NCBI GenBank assembly: GCA_002238605.1
Contig: MPMR01000014.1
Location: forward strand, 1-64,000
Origin: BD2-11 clade cluster bacterium bin43
Lineage (GTDB): Bacteria > Gemmatimonadota > Gemmatimonadetes > Longimicrobiales > Gaopeijiaceae
DNA: 64,000 nt
Reading direction: 5' to 3'
The notes under the pieces were generated by a model. It saw only the letters and a program-made list of their open reading frames with translations. It searched no databases and had not been told where the DNA came from. The position numbers and the translations under genes were made by a program. Positions 34,632 to 44,194 of this stretch are shown here, in pieces. Each line of letters opens with the position of its first letter. Position 1 is the stretch's first letter.

Positions 34632-34934
34632 CGGCTCAACCCCCTTCCCGGAGGGATGCTGGCTGGGAGCGACCCCGCAGCGGAGGGGAGGATGGGGATG
34701 TACATCGCCATCCTGCCCGATGCCGATCGAGGCATGCCGAGGTGGGGGGTCGCTCCCATCCACGGCCTCGATGGCCGGATCGGCATCGCCGCTCCGGCGG
34801 CCGTGGCGCAACCGCAAGCGCGCCAGCGACATACGGAACCGACGGCGTGTCCATCGCAGACGCGATTTCGTGTCCGGCGACCCCCGAAGCACGATGTACA
34901 CTCGCGGACCGGCATCGGCACGGGCGCCCGGCGC
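34632..34934. other. Palindrome-rich 303-bp intergenic region, candidate oriT
   Basis: Between the coupling-protein gene and an HTH-type gene. A perfect 12-bp inverted repeat GGGAGCGACCCC (34665-34676) / GGGGTCGCTCCC (34746-34757) encloses a near-perfect 22-bp palindrome (34691-34712, one mismatched pair, centred on GTAC) and a small ATGCC-GATCGA-GGCAT repeat. It interrupts an otherwise gap-free transfer operon, as nic regions often do. No gene fits here. Confidence 0.5.
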
Positions 34935-35870
34935 TCAATACAGATCCCCCGACAGCCGGCGAGACTGCCACACCGTGAAGCCGTCGATCATCGCTGCGGC
35001 GGGCGCTGTCGGGAGCGCGGCCCGGAGTTCCGCGAGCCGGGCCAGGCAGCCCCGGACGCTGCCGTGCTCTTGGGTCACGCTCTCGTCCCTGCCGCGTATG
35101 CCCTGTTCGATCCGTTCGATCTCGCGGCGGATCTCACGGCCGGTCGCGGCCGCCCGCGAGCGGCCGGGGGACCGGGTCGGATCGGCCCAGTTGCCGAGGA
35201 CCTTCTCCGCCCGGTCGAACTCGCTGTCGGTGCGAACGACCGCCACCGCCTCGACGGACCGGCCACGCTCCTGGAGCTCTTCCCAGAGTTGGCGGTGGGC
35301 ATGGCCCCAGGAGCGGAGGCCCGTGGCGGTGTCGTGGCCCGGATCGGCGTAGACGAACAACGCGCGCCCCGCGCCGAGCGCGACGGGCAGCTTGAGGGGG
35401 AAGTAGCGACGGGTATCGCCCGCTGCGCCCCGGTACACGCGCACGGGCAGGACCCGGCGGTCGATGCCGAGCGCCTCGAACGCGGCGACCTTCTCGGGCT
35501 CGGTCGGGAGCCACGCCTGGCCGGTGTGGCCGATCACGTAGTCGAGGGAGAGCAGACGGCGCATCAGGACCACCGGTGAGGCGATCCGGCGATGGCGGAT
35601 GTCCTCGGCTCCGAGCGCCCGGTAGACGGCGCGCGCGGCGATCCGGCAGACCCTCCGGTTTTCAAGCGCGTCCTCGGCTCCCAGTCTCTGGTCCAGGATG
35701 TCCCGGACGAAGCGGCGCGCGGTGTGGCGGTGGATCCCGAGCCAGTCGGAAATCTGGTCGCGGGTGAACACGCCGCTGTGCAGGCACACGAGCGCGATCC
35801 ACTCGGCCTTCTTGCCCTTCCAGCCGAACCCTTCAAGCGCCTTCTCGCGGCCCTTCAGGTGCGCGATCAC
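34935..35870 (-). CDS. HTH-containing protein of the transfer operon, function unknown
   Basis: A 311-aa protein with a GTG start overlapping trbF (GTGA). The N-terminal ~75 residues form a winged-helix-like domain (FTRDQISDWLGIHRHTARRFV). The middle part is of mixed alpha/beta character (LPVRVYRGAAGDTRRYFPL and ALFVYADPGHDTATGLRSWG) and the C-terminus is Arg-rich. The general plan recalls replication-relaxation or plasmid regulator proteins. Being adjacent to the candidate oriT, it could be the DNA-processing protein that binds there. This is inference only. Confidence 0.65.
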   Translation of the reverse strand: MIAHLKGREKALEGFGWKGKKAEWIALVCLHSGVFTRDQISDWLGIHRHTARRFVRDILDQRLGAEDALENRRVCRIAARAVYRALGAEDIRHRRIASPVVLMRRLLSLDYVIGHTGQAWLPTEPEKVAAFEALGIDRRVLPVRVYRGAAGDTRRYFPLKLPVALGAGRALFVYADPGHDTATGLRSWGHAHRQLWEELQERGRSVEAVAVVRTDSEFDRAEKVLGNWADPTRSPGRSRAAATGREIRREIERIEQGIRGRDESVTQEHGSVRGCLARLAELRAALPTAPAAAMIDGFTVWQSRRLSGDLY

Positions 35871-36538
35871 GGCGAATCTCCCGTCACGAGCGCGCGGTCG
35901 GCGCGCATGTAGGTGACGAGGAGCCCCATCGGGTTGTGGACGACCAGCTCGGGCGGAACCGAGTCGAGGAACTCGAACCGGAGCGAAAGCGTCCAGCGCT
36001 CGCGCCGCAGCTCCTGCTCGCCGCGCAAGTGAACCAAGTCAAAGTCGGCCGTCGCGCCGTGCGGCGGCTCGGGCGCGGGATGGATGCGCAGCACGACCTG
36101 CTCGACTTCGAGTTCGGTCTCGGCGGTCCCCGCCGCGACGCTCGCGACCTCCGCTCCATCCCGCTGGAACGCCGCGTTCGCGAGATCGGTGCTCAGGAAC
36201 CGGAGGCTCCGGGTCCACTGCTCCTGCGCCGTCGCGCGGCGGCGCGAGTGGAAGTCGTGAACGAACCTGTTGAGGAAGTACTTGGTCGTCGGATCGAGCG
36301 GATCGGCTTGCGCGGTCGCGGCCTCGTAGGCCAGCGCCTCGGCGCGGCCCACGTCGTCGACCCGGATGACGATCGGCTTGGGCGGCTCCGCGCCCGCGAT
36401 CCTGAGCAGGACCACCACGCCCAGAACCATGCTCGCGGAGAGGAGGATCAGGATCCGTCGCAGCCTCCGGTTAGACTCGACCGCCTCGCCCCAGATCTCG
36501 GCGTACTCGCGGCCTGCGTCACGGTCTCGTTTCATCAT
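35867..36538 (-). CDS. trbF: TrbF/VirB8-type secretion component
   Basis: A 223-aa inner-membrane protein. AAGGAG precedes the ATG at 36538 by 6 nt. Cytoplasmic tail with REYAEIWGEAVESNRR, one helix (ILILLSASMVLGVVVLLRI), then a periplasmic VirB8-like domain (TTKYFLNRFVHDFHSRRR, LSLRFEFLD). Assembly factor of the conjugation channel. Confidence 0.85.
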   Translation of the reverse strand: MMKRDRDAGREYAEIWGEAVESNRRLRRILILLSASMVLGVVVLLRIAGAEPPKPIVIRVDDVGRAEALAYEAATAQADPLDPTTKYFLNRFVHDFHSRRRATAQEQWTRSLRFLSTDLANAAFQRDGAEVASVAAGTAETELEVEQVVLRIHPAPEPPHGATADFDLVHLRGEQELRRERWTLSLRFEFLDSVPPELVVHNPMGLLVTYMRADRALVTGDSP

Positions 36539-36555
36539 CGGCTTCTCCTTGGGGC

Positions 36556-37545
36556 TCAGACGGGGGGCTTGGCGGGGGCGGCGGCCTTGCTGGCCCCCTG
36601 CATGACGAGCGCGACGAACCCGGACCCGGCGGAGCCGGAACCGGAGACGAGCATCGAGGCGAGTTCGCCGACCTTGAGCCCGGCCATGAGGCCGGAGACG
36701 ACGAGCGGCATGAGGACGACGGCCCAGAGCCAGAGTTCGCCCGCGTCGGCGGTGCCGGTGCCCATCAGGGCATCGGCGTAGGTCGTGATGTAGCCGAGCC
36801 CCACGCCCATGAAGACCCGCAGGATGGCCCCGGCCACGACGCCGTAGAGCGTGTAGACCATCAGCGTGCGGAACCATCCCCAGAACAGGAACGAGAGCGG
36901 CTCGAAGAGCAGGAACGCGATGAACACCGGACCGAGCAGGATCGCGATGGCGATGGCGACCTGCGCCCAGATCACCTGCGCATAGGTGACGCAGAAGAGC
37001 GCGAGCAGGCAGAACACGAGCGAGGCGCCCATGAACAGCGTGACCAGCGAGGAGAAGATCACGGTCCCGCCCGCGGCCACGATCGACAGCAGGTTGCCCG
37101 TGGACCACGCCGCGCCAAGGTGCGCGCTGTACGCCTGCACGAGCGCCGTCATCTCGGTGTAGCCCGCCGACACCACGTCGGACAGAAACAGGTTCTGAAG
37201 CCAGATCCCGCCTCCGGCGACCATGGCGGGGAACGTGAGCCCGGCGCCGGGGATCGGGACCGTGTAGTAGTGGAGCAGCGTGCGGGGGATCGCGATCCCG
37301 ATCACGAGCTTGACGATCTCCCAGGGCTGGAAGGTGCCGCTGAACGCGATCTTGAGTCCGGTCCAGGCGACCATGACGGCGGCGAGGCCGGCCCAGAGCT
37401 GGAGCCCGAGCGTATGCACGTCGGGCGCGGCTCCGCCGACGACGGTGTCGAGCACCACGTCGAGGAAGCTCTTGAAGTCCTGAAGCTGGCCGGGCGGGAT
37501 CTGGGCCGGGACGTTCGGGTCGATGGACTGCGGGGGCAGTTGCAT
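36556..37545 (-). CDS. trbL: TrbL/VirB6-type polytopic channel protein
   Basis: A 329-aa protein with at least five hydrophobic helices and the TrbL-like central block (HYYTVPIPGAGLTFPAM, FMGASLVFCLLALFCVTYAQ, LLGPVFIAFLLFE, FWGWFRTLMVYTLYGVV). It forms the inner-membrane part of the transfer channel. GGGGGAG precedes the ATG. Confidence 0.87.
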   Translation of the reverse strand: MQLPPQSIDPNVPAQIPPGQLQDFKSFLDVVLDTVVGGAAPDVHTLGLQLWAGLAAVMVAWTGLKIAFSGTFQPWEIVKLVIGIAIPRTLLHYYTVPIPGAGLTFPAMVAGGGIWLQNLFLSDVVSAGYTEMTALVQAYSAHLGAAWSTGNLLSIVAAGGTVIFSSLVTLFMGASLVFCLLALFCVTYAQVIWAQVAIAIAILLGPVFIAFLLFEPLSFLFWGWFRTLMVYTLYGVVAGAILRVFMGVGLGYITTYADALMGTGTADAGELWLWAVVLMPLVVSGLMAGLKVGELASMLVSGSGSAGSGFVALVMQGASKAAAPAKPPV

Positions 37546-37560
37546 GGCCGGCGCTCCCCC

Positions 37561-38457
37561 CTACCGGTAGAACGTTGGGATCTGGAACAGGAGCCCGCCC
37601 CGCAGCGCCGTGCGGTTCAGCGAAGCTGCATCTCGCATCGTCTCGGCCATCGCGTTCGCGCGCGCCCGGCCATCGTGCCAGCGGGCGAGCCATTCGAGCC
37701 GGGCGAGTTCGGCCTGCCGCGCCCGGCTCGCCTCCATCGCGGTCTGATGGGCAAGCACCTGGCCGAGGGCCGCGTTGATCCGGCCCTGGCTCAGCGCGGC
37801 CGCGACTCCCGCCTGCTGGAGAGCCGTGTTCGAGAGGTTCCCATTGGCGGTGAGGTCCGCGAACGAGCCCTGCGCGCTCTCGATGGTCCCGGCCAGCGCG
37901 GCGGCCGCGTCGAGGGCCGCGTAGTCGAGCACGCGCTGGCGGTCGGCGGCCAGGCGGGCGGTGCGGTAATCCTCCAGCGCTTGCGTCGCCGCTTGGGGCG
38001 GAAGGTTCCGGAAGAGACCCAGGATGTCGGCCTCCGTCACCCGGTCGGCGGTCCCGTGGGCGGCGCGCCACAGCGCGGTGAACGAGCGGCCGCGGCCGAA
38101 GTCCCGGACGGCATCGACGGTCCCGCGGGCCTGGCCCGTGAAGTCGGCGCGCCAGGCAAGTCCGTTCCGCACCAATCCGACGGGGTCGGCGGCGAGGTCG
38201 GAGAACGGCCGGAGCAGCGCGTCGATCTCGCCCTTGGCGGCGCGCTCCATGTGGTCGAGCTGGTCTTCGAGTTCGGTAAGCTGACGGGCCATCGAGCGGA
38301 TCTGGCGGACCTGGTTCGCGATCTGCGTGATCTGGTTCGCGATGATCTGGGCGCGCTGGAGCCAGCTCCCGGGGTCGAACTGCGCGCTCGCGGGCGCGGG
38401 GGCCGTGAGCATCAGCAGCGGGACGAGAAGGGCGGCGATGAGGATGCGGTGAAGCAT
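37561..38457 (-). CDS. trbJ: TrbJ/VirB5-type protein
   Basis: A 298-aa exported protein: signal peptide (ILIAALLVPLLMLTAPAPASAQ), then largely helical coiled-coil sequence (ANQITQIANQVRQIRSMARQ, LTELEDQLDHMERAA) as in TrbJ/VirB5 minor pilus or channel-tip proteins. It lies between trbI and trbL. Confidence 0.83.
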   Translation of the reverse strand: MLHRILIAALLVPLLMLTAPAPASAQFDPGSWLQRAQIIANQITQIANQVRQIRSMARQLTELEDQLDHMERAAKGEIDALLRPFSDLAADPVGLVRNGLAWRADFTGQARGTVDAVRDFGRGRSFTALWRAAHGTADRVTEADILGLFRNLPPQAATQALEDYRTARLAADRQRVLDYAALDAAAALAGTIESAQGSFADLTANGNLSNTALQQAGVAAALSQGRINAALGQVLAHQTAMEASRARQAELARLEWLARWHDGRARANAMAETMRDAASLNRTALRGGLLFQIPTFYR

Positions 38458-38473
38458 GGAAGAGTCCTTTCTG

Positions 38474-39712
38474 TCAGCGGTTTGTGGTCGCGCGGGGGAT
38501 CAGGAGATCGGAGGTGAGCCAGATCCGGAGCCGGTGGCCCGCGCGGATCGTGATCTCCGGCATCCGGTTCAGGTACCGGTCCAGCATCGAGGTGGCGCTG
38601 CCGCCGAGTCCCTGGCCGACGCCCGCTTGAAGCCCGTAGGGCGAGGCCCCGGCGAGCGTGAGACCGCTCAGCGCGCCGACCGCTCCGGCGGCCGCGAACG
38701 TCGAGAGGTAGCGCCGGTTGACCTGGTCCCGGAGCGCGCTCTCGCCCACTTGGTTCAGGCCGGTGAACTGAAGGTCCACCCAGCTTCCGTCGGGCAGCAG
38801 AAGCCGGTGGAATGCGACGGCGAGACGGGTCTGGTCGCGGTCCTGTACTGCTTGGGCCGTGCCGACGACGCGCGCGCCGCGCGGGATCAGGACGCGCTGC
38901 CGGTCGGCCGAGTACAGCGGCGCCGACACCATGGCGAGCACCGGGCCGGGGAACTCGCCGGACAACTGGGTGACCAGCACCGCCTCCAGGAACGTGCCCT
39001 CGTGGATGCGTTCCCAGCCCGGCGGGTCATGCGGCCGGACCAAACGGCCGGGCTCGGATGTGCGCTTCGAGGAAGAGCCGGTCGGCACAGGACCTCCTTC
39101 GCTGGGCGCGAACTCTCCGCCCGACAGCCCGGCCGCCATCTCGGCCTCAAGCGCAGCGAGGGACTGCCCGAGGGACGCGAGCGCCCCGTCGAGTGCCGCA
39201 TCGGGAGACTCGGGTGCGGGCGGTGACACCCCAGCCGCATTTGAAGCCCGGTTCGGATCCCGGTGGGACTGCGCGACGGGCAGCGAGCGGAGCGAGCGCG
39301 TCCTGCGCTCGACCTCTTCGAGCCGGAGCGCCTCGCGAAGCTCGAACTCGGCCCGGCCAAGGCCGGCCCGGGTTCCGGCGTTGTCGGCATCCGCCGCCGC
39401 GTCTTGTCCGGCCGGTTCCTGTCCGGCGGTATCGGGCTGTTGCCGCTCACGGTCCGCATCGGCCGCCGCCTGCTGGCTCTGGCGTTCAGTCTCGGCATCG
39501 AGGCGCCCGTCGAGCGAGCGGCCCGTGCGGTCATCCACGGGCCGCGGCTCCGCGGGCGCGACTCCCTCGGCCGTATCGTCGGGACCCGCGAGCGACGAGG
39601 AGAACAACAACCCCGCGACGAGCACGGTAATCAGGACGATCCCGACCTTCGTGACGAGGCCACCGGGCAGCGCGCCCTTCGGCTCCTTGACCCACTGCTT
39701 CCAGCGGCTCAT
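38474..39712 (-). CDS. trbI: TrbI/VirB10-type channel scaffold
   Basis: A 412-aa protein: short cytoplasmic N-terminus, one helix (VGIVLITVLVAGLLFSSSLA), a long low-complexity linker rich in Ala, Asp, Gln and Pro, and the C-terminal VirB10 domain (FLEAVLVTQLSGEFPGPVLA, then RQRVLIPRGARVVGT, then AGHRLRIWLTSDLLIPR). It spans both membranes and links the ATPases to the outer-membrane core. Overlaps trbG by 4 nt. Confidence 0.9.
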   Translation of the reverse strand: MSRWKQWVKEPKGALPGGLVTKVGIVLITVLVAGLLFSSSLAGPDDTAEGVAPAEPRPVDDRTGRSLDGRLDAETERQSQQAAADADRERQQPDTAGQEPAGQDAAADADNAGTRAGLGRAEFELREALRLEEVERRTRSLRSLPVAQSHRDPNRASNAAGVSPPAPESPDAALDGALASLGQSLAALEAEMAAGLSGGEFAPSEGGPVPTGSSSKRTSEPGRLVRPHDPPGWERIHEGTFLEAVLVTQLSGEFPGPVLAMVSAPLYSADRQRVLIPRGARVVGTAQAVQDRDQTRLAVAFHRLLLPDGSWVDLQFTGLNQVGESALRDQVNRRYLSTFAAAGAVGALSGLTLAGASPYGLQAGVGQGLGGSATSMLDRYLNRMPEITIRAGHRLRIWLTSDLLIPRATTNR

Positions 39713-40596
39713 CGCGAGCCCGCCTCTGGCTCGAATCGCCAGCGCAGCCGTTTGTCCCCGATCTGGAGCCATCCGTCGCCCAACACGCGGCGGGCGGTGT
39801 AAAGGCCGTCGCTGCCCAAGTCGAACGCGACCAGGCTCGGCTCGCCGTCCTTTGTCTCGTAGAGCGCCGGGGACTCCTGCGCGCGCGAGCGGATGTAGGT
39901 GAAGAGCCCGTCGTGCCACATCGCCTCGATGAGGAACGGCCGTTCGGACGCCCTCCGGTCCAGCCGGTACTCGAACCGCAGCCGCTCGGGGTAGGAAGCG
40001 CGGAAGGCCTCGACCTCCGCAGCCGCCTGCTCTCGCGCCTCGACGATTCCCGCCTCGGCTTGTTCCTGTGCACGAAGCGCGGCTTCGGCCGCCTCGGCCG
40101 CCATCTCGCGGTAGGCTTCGACTTCACTCCGGGCCACGAACCCCGGAGCCCCGGAGATGGCCGCCGCCTCGGCGCCCGCCTCGACGCGGACGACGAGGTG
40201 GGGCGGCTTCTCGCCGTGCTCGGCGACGAGGAACGAGTAGATGCGGCCGGACTCGCAGACGAGCGCGACGTTCGTCGCGGCGTCCTCGGCCAGGGGCTTC
40301 AGGTACGCCACGTTCGCCGCACCGGTCAGGTGCCAGTACTCGGAATCTCCGGCCACGAAGTCGAGGATCCGCTCGCTGGCCGGCAGCACGATTACCGTCG
40401 TGTGGCGCACGCGCGCGCGGAGCCGGGGGATCCGCTCATCGCCCTCCTCGGGCACCGTCACGCGCAGGTAGGCGGCATCGGCGCTCGCCTGCTGCGCGCA
40501 GGCGTCGCCGGGCAGCGCCGCCAGAAGCAGCGTGAGCAGGACAACGACTACGCCTAACAGGATCGCGGCGGTTGGAGTTGCTCTCATGGTGTTCAT
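39709..40596 (-). CDS. trbG: TrbG/VirB9-type core-complex protein
   Basis: A 295-aa exported protein. Signal peptide (LLGVVVVLLTLLLAALPGDACAQ), N-terminal beta domain (TTVIVLPASERILDFVAGD, YLKPLAEDAATN), a helical Ala/Glu-rich linker (about residues 160-205) that is longer than in classical TrbG, then the C-terminal beta domain (AMWHDGLFTYIRSRAQESPA). It forms the outer ring with TrbI. AAAGGA precedes the ATG at 40596, which overlaps trbE. Confidence 0.87.
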   Translation of the reverse strand: MNTMRATPTAAILLGVVVVLLTLLLAALPGDACAQQASADAAYLRVTVPEEGDERIPRLRARVRHTTVIVLPASERILDFVAGDSEYWHLTGAANVAYLKPLAEDAATNVALVCESGRIYSFLVAEHGEKPPHLVVRVEAGAEAAAISGAPGFVARSEVEAYREMAAEAAEAALRAQEQAEAGIVEAREQAAAEVEAFRASYPERLRFEYRLDRRASERPFLIEAMWHDGLFTYIRSRAQESPALYETKDGEPSLVAFDLGSDGLYTARRVLGDGWLQIGDKRLRWRFEPEAGSR

Positions 40597-43060
40597 GTCC
40601 TTTCGGTTGGTGGGGTGGAGTGGGTGAGGCCCGCGAGCGTTTTCAGCCCCCGGACCAGGCCGTGCCGCGCTACCGCTTCGGCGCGCTTCTCCGCGTCGAG
40701 CGGCGAGGAGGTGTATAGCCAGTAGCTCTCCGGATCGACTTCGAGGCGGAGCACCGCCGCCTCGTCCGGTCGGCGGAGATACAGCTCGCGCTTGGGCGTC
40801 AGCTCCCGGATCCCGGCCACTTCCGAGTCGTTCAGCCGGAACAGCGCCCCGGCCTCCGCGGGCAACTCGGGGTTGGCGAGGAACAGCTTGGTCGGAATGG
40901 ATTCGAGAAGCGCCGCGGCCCCCGGCGTCCCGGTCACGTCCACGGCGGACTGGGTCGCGAGCACGAGCGCGGCGTTCTTCTTCCGCCACGTCTTGGCTGC
41001 CTCGGCCAGGTAGTTCAGCACGGCGGGGTCCTGCATGTACCGCCAGGCCTCGTCCACGACCATCAGCTTGAGCCGCGTGGTCTCGGCCGGGTCCTCGATC
41101 TCCAGGCGCATGCGCTCCAGCAGGTAGGCGAGCGCCGCCTCGCACAGGTCCGCGTGCTCGGCCGCCCCCGCCAGGTCGATCACCTGCCAGTCCCGGAACT
41201 CGATGTCCGTCGTGCCCGCCGGGGGGTTGTCGAAGAATGCGCCCCACGCGCCGCCGTCGGTCCAGCGGCTAAGCGCGGGCCACATCGCGACCGGGAGCGA
41301 ACCCGCCAGCACGCTCAGCGAGCGCCGCCCGGACCCGAGCGCGTACAGGTCCTCGATCCGCGCGCGAATCTCGCTCGTGTCCGAGCCGCCCGCCTCGTAG
41401 CCACCGAGCTTCAGGAGCCGGAGCACCCAGCCGGTGAGGAACTGGAACGTCCTCGTGGTCGCTGGCAGCGCGAAGGGTGTGAGCCGGAGCGTCGGCTCCG
41501 CTTCGCCGGGCGCGAGCTCCAGGTACCGGCCCCCCAGGAACCGGGTCAGCCAGCGGTAGGAGCCGCCCAGGTCCAGGACCAGGATGCGCGCATCGTACTT
41601 GAGCGCCTCGACCAGCAGGAAGTTCAGCGTGAAGCTCTTGCCCGCTCCCGTCGCGCCCAGGATCAGCGTGTGGCCCACGTCGCCACAGAACAGGTCGTAG
41701 CGGTACGCCGTGCGCCACGGCGTCTCGAACACCGCCAGCGGCTCGCGGTCGAGATGGCGGCTCTTGCGGTTCCCTCTCGGCGGCCCGAACACGGGCGCGA
41801 GGCATGCGGCGAGACCGGCCGATACGAACACCCTGCGCACCTGCCGGCTTCGCGGCTGGGCCGGGAGCCGGGCGAACCACGCAGGCATCTGGCCGTAGCC
41901 CTCCCGGACCGCCTTCGCGTCGTGGGCGGCGAACAGGCGGCGCACGTCGCCGTCCAGCCGTTCGATCCCTTCGAGTTCGCCGTGCAGCGCGACGGTCAGC
42001 GACGCCTCGCCGTAGGCCACGCCGTCGGCTTCGAGTTCGACGAGCGCGGATCCCAAGCGGTCGGATTCGGCTGCCGCGGCGGAATCGACCATCGCCGCCG
42101 CCGTGCCCTGGGCGTCCTGCGCGTGCGCCATCATCGAGTAGCGGCGCGAGAAGTAGTGGCGCTGGGCGCTTCGGATCCGCCGCCGCGCCGCCTCAGTAGT
42201 CCACGGCCGCCATTCGAGCGAGACGGTCGTCACCGCGTCCAGGCAGTACAGCTCGCGGAGGAGATTCGCGTGCGCCTGGCCGGGCGGCGACAGGAGCGAG
42301 TAGAGGATCACGGGCTCGCCGTCGAGCCTCAGGTGCGAACGCTCGGCTTCAAGCTCCGAGACCGCGAGCCGCCAGTTCATGCCGCTGCCCGTCGCGCCGT
42401 CCCACGCCATGCCCGGGCGGTTGATGAGTTCCGACAGGAGCCGGGACCCGTCCACGGCCGACAGCATCTCGACCGGCGTGTGCTCGGCGACGAGAGAGCG
42501 GCCCGCGTCGACCATCGCCCGGAACCGGCCCGCCGCCGCCTCGATCTCCGAGGCGAGATAGGTCGGTGCGCCCTTCCTGCGGCGGTTGCGCAGCCGGGCG
42601 AGCCAGGCCAGCCGTCCCGACCGCGTGCTCCCGGCCGCCGGACGGAGGCCCGGGTCGTGCGACCAGACGACGTAGGCGTCGAGGCGCTGCACGCGGCCTT
42701 GCAGGAACGCGCTGCGCTGGCGGCCCGACAAGGCCGTGATGTCCGGCCCGTTCGCCTCCGTCCCCGGGTCCATCGAAGCGGGGCGTCGGAGCAGATGGAA
42801 CTGGAGGCGCGCACCGGGGGACAGCCCGGACATCAGCCGTTGCCAAAGGCCCAGCACGCGGTCGATCTGCTCCGGCGTGCGGCCGTCCGTGATCGCTGGC
42901 GCGATCCGGCCCGCCCCGACCCGCCCGCCCGCGCGGGCGCGATCAGCTCGCCGGAGCGGGTCAGGCAGGTATGGTCGTCGTCGAGCCAGCCCCAGTAGGG
43001 CAGCTCCTCGGCCAGCGAGCCCGCCGCCTCGTAGGCCCGAAGCTCCTCGGCGACCCTCAC
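40593..43060 (-). CDS. trbE: TrbE/VirB4-type secretion ATPase, frameshifted near the N-terminus
   Basis: The main ATPase of the mating-pair system. The 43060 GTG overlaps trbD (GTGA) and opens VRVAEELRAYEAAGS...ELPYWGWLDDDHTCLTRSGELI. Within a GGGCGGGCGGG-type tract (about 42915-42945) the frame is lost, and the family sequence resumes in another frame as VGAGRIAPAITDGRTPEQID and continues to 40593. The C-terminal part has Walker A GATGAGKSFTLNF, a Walker B block (LKLMVVDEAWRYM) and LATQSAVDV. As read, the protein is split into about 70 and 800 codons. Either an indel artefact in the tract or real inactivation. Confidence 0.88.
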
Positions 43061-43362
43061 TGGCCGCTTCCCCGGATCTTCAGGTGCCACGGATCGTCCG
43101 CCCACTTGCCCGGATCGAACCGCGCCGGGTAACGCGCGGCCGCGCGGAGCACGGCGAGCATCGCCGGGTCCCTGCGGCCCGCGAGCCAGCCCGCGCCGTA
43201 GCAACTCGCGAACACCAGGCCGCCCGCCACCAGCGAAGCCGTCGCGTTCCACACCGCCACGGCGAGCGTCGCGCCCAGCAGGAACAGCCTCCGCTCCACG
43301 CCCAGCACCGTAAGCGGACGATTCAGTGCGGAGTAGCCCGACCAACGCGTGAGGCCCCGCAT
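43057..43362 (-). CDS. trbD: TrbD/VirB3-type protein
   Basis: A 101-aa membrane protein. N-terminal polar part (SGYSALNRPLTVLGVERRL), two hydrophobic stretches (FLLGATLAVAVWNATASL, VAGGLVFASCYGAGWLAG), then a conserved-type tail ending DPWHLKIRGSGQ. It starts 1 nt into the trbC stop and overlaps trbE by 4 nt. Confidence 0.85.
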   Translation of the reverse strand: MRGLTRWSGYSALNRPLTVLGVERRLFLLGATLAVAVWNATASLVAGGLVFASCYGAGWLAGRRDPAMLAVLRAAARYPARFDPGKWADDPWHLKIRGSGQ

Positions 43363-43649
43363 CAGAACAGCCAGCCCAGGAAGTTCACCGCGCCGACCGC
43401 CATCCCGATCCCGAAGATGATCCCGGCCAGCGTGCGCTTGCTCCCGCCCTCGCCGAACGCGAACATCAGCCCGCCGACCACGATCGCGATCAGCGACAGT
43501 CCCCGCGCGATCGGTCCCGTGAACTGCGTCTGAAGCTCGTTCACCGCCTCCACCCATGGGCTCGTGCCCTGCGCCAGCAGCGCACCGGGCGCCAGCATGA
43601 GCAGCGCGGCCCACGCGGCCACCCGCATCGTCGTCAGCAACGTTCTCAT
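43362..43649 (-). CDS. trbC: TrbC/VirB2-type pilin
   Basis: A 95-aa pilin precursor: signal segment (RVAAWAALLMLAPGALLAQG), a short loop, then two hydrophobic helices (GLSLIAIVVGGLMFAFGEGG and AGIIFGIGMAVGAVNFLGWLF). AAGGA precedes the ATG at 43649. It is the first of the structural transfer genes. Confidence 0.85.
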   Translation of the reverse strand: MRTLLTTMRVAAWAALLMLAPGALLAQGTSPWVEAVNELQTQFTGPIARGLSLIAIVVGGLMFAFGEGGSKRTLAGIIFGIGMAVGAVNFLGWLF

Positions 43650-44194
43650 CGCCTGTCTTCCTTTCCCTGAAGGGTCATTGGGACGACGGACCTTCCACCG
43701 TCCCGGTTCTCGGCAATTCGATTGTGGACCCACGCGTCGAACTCCGACCTGATCCAGCCGACTACGCGCGGACCCAGGTGGATCGGCGGGGGAAAGCGAC
43801 CCGCCTCCACCCAGCCGTAGATCGTCGACCGCGCCACGCCCAGCCGGGCTGCGATCTCGGATGCCCGGATGAAGCGGATCGGCTCGTCCGTTCTCTTCTC
43901 GCTCGGCCTATCGGCCATCGCTCCACCCCCTCTCGTTCGTCCCGCGGCTGCTTTCGACCAGCGGCGCCGGTGGCGGTGCGGTGGAGCGCGTGCGCCGTCC
44001 GAGTCCGCGTCGTAGCCGTCGATGAACGCCAGAATCCGGTCCGCCATCCGCAGCGACAGCGAGCGCCCGGCGGCGATCTGGCGCATCAGGTTCGGGTCGC
44101 CCACGGCCCTCATGCCGAACGTCGTCGGCGGCATGCCCGTGCTCTCGAGGAACGCGGCGATACGCGCGTTGAAATACCGCTCCAGCGTCTCCAT
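43646..44194 (-). CDS. HTH regulator fused or adjacent to an AlpA-family protein
   Basis: One open frame of 182 codons with two parts. Residues 1-92 (METLERYFNARIAAF, then MPPTTFGMRAVGDP and LMRQIAAGRSLSLRMADRIL) look like a small HTH domain protein. From Met93 (43918), which has its own GGAG, there is a typical AlpA/MerR-type HTH (IRASEIAARLGVARSTIYGW, VEAGRFPPPIHL, WIRSEFDAWV). The join crosses a GGGGG run, so it may be two genes run together by an indel, or a true fusion. AlpA-type proteins control transfer or integrase genes on islands. Confidence 0.72.
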   Translation of the reverse strand: METLERYFNARIAAFLESTGMPPTTFGMRAVGDPNLMRQIAAGRSLSLRMADRILAFIDGYDADSDGARAPPHRHRRRWSKAAAGRTRGGGAMADRPSEKRTDEPIRFIRASEIAARLGVARSTIYGWVEAGRFPPPIHLGPRVVGWIRSEFDAWVHNRIAENRDGGRSVVPMTLQGKEDRR

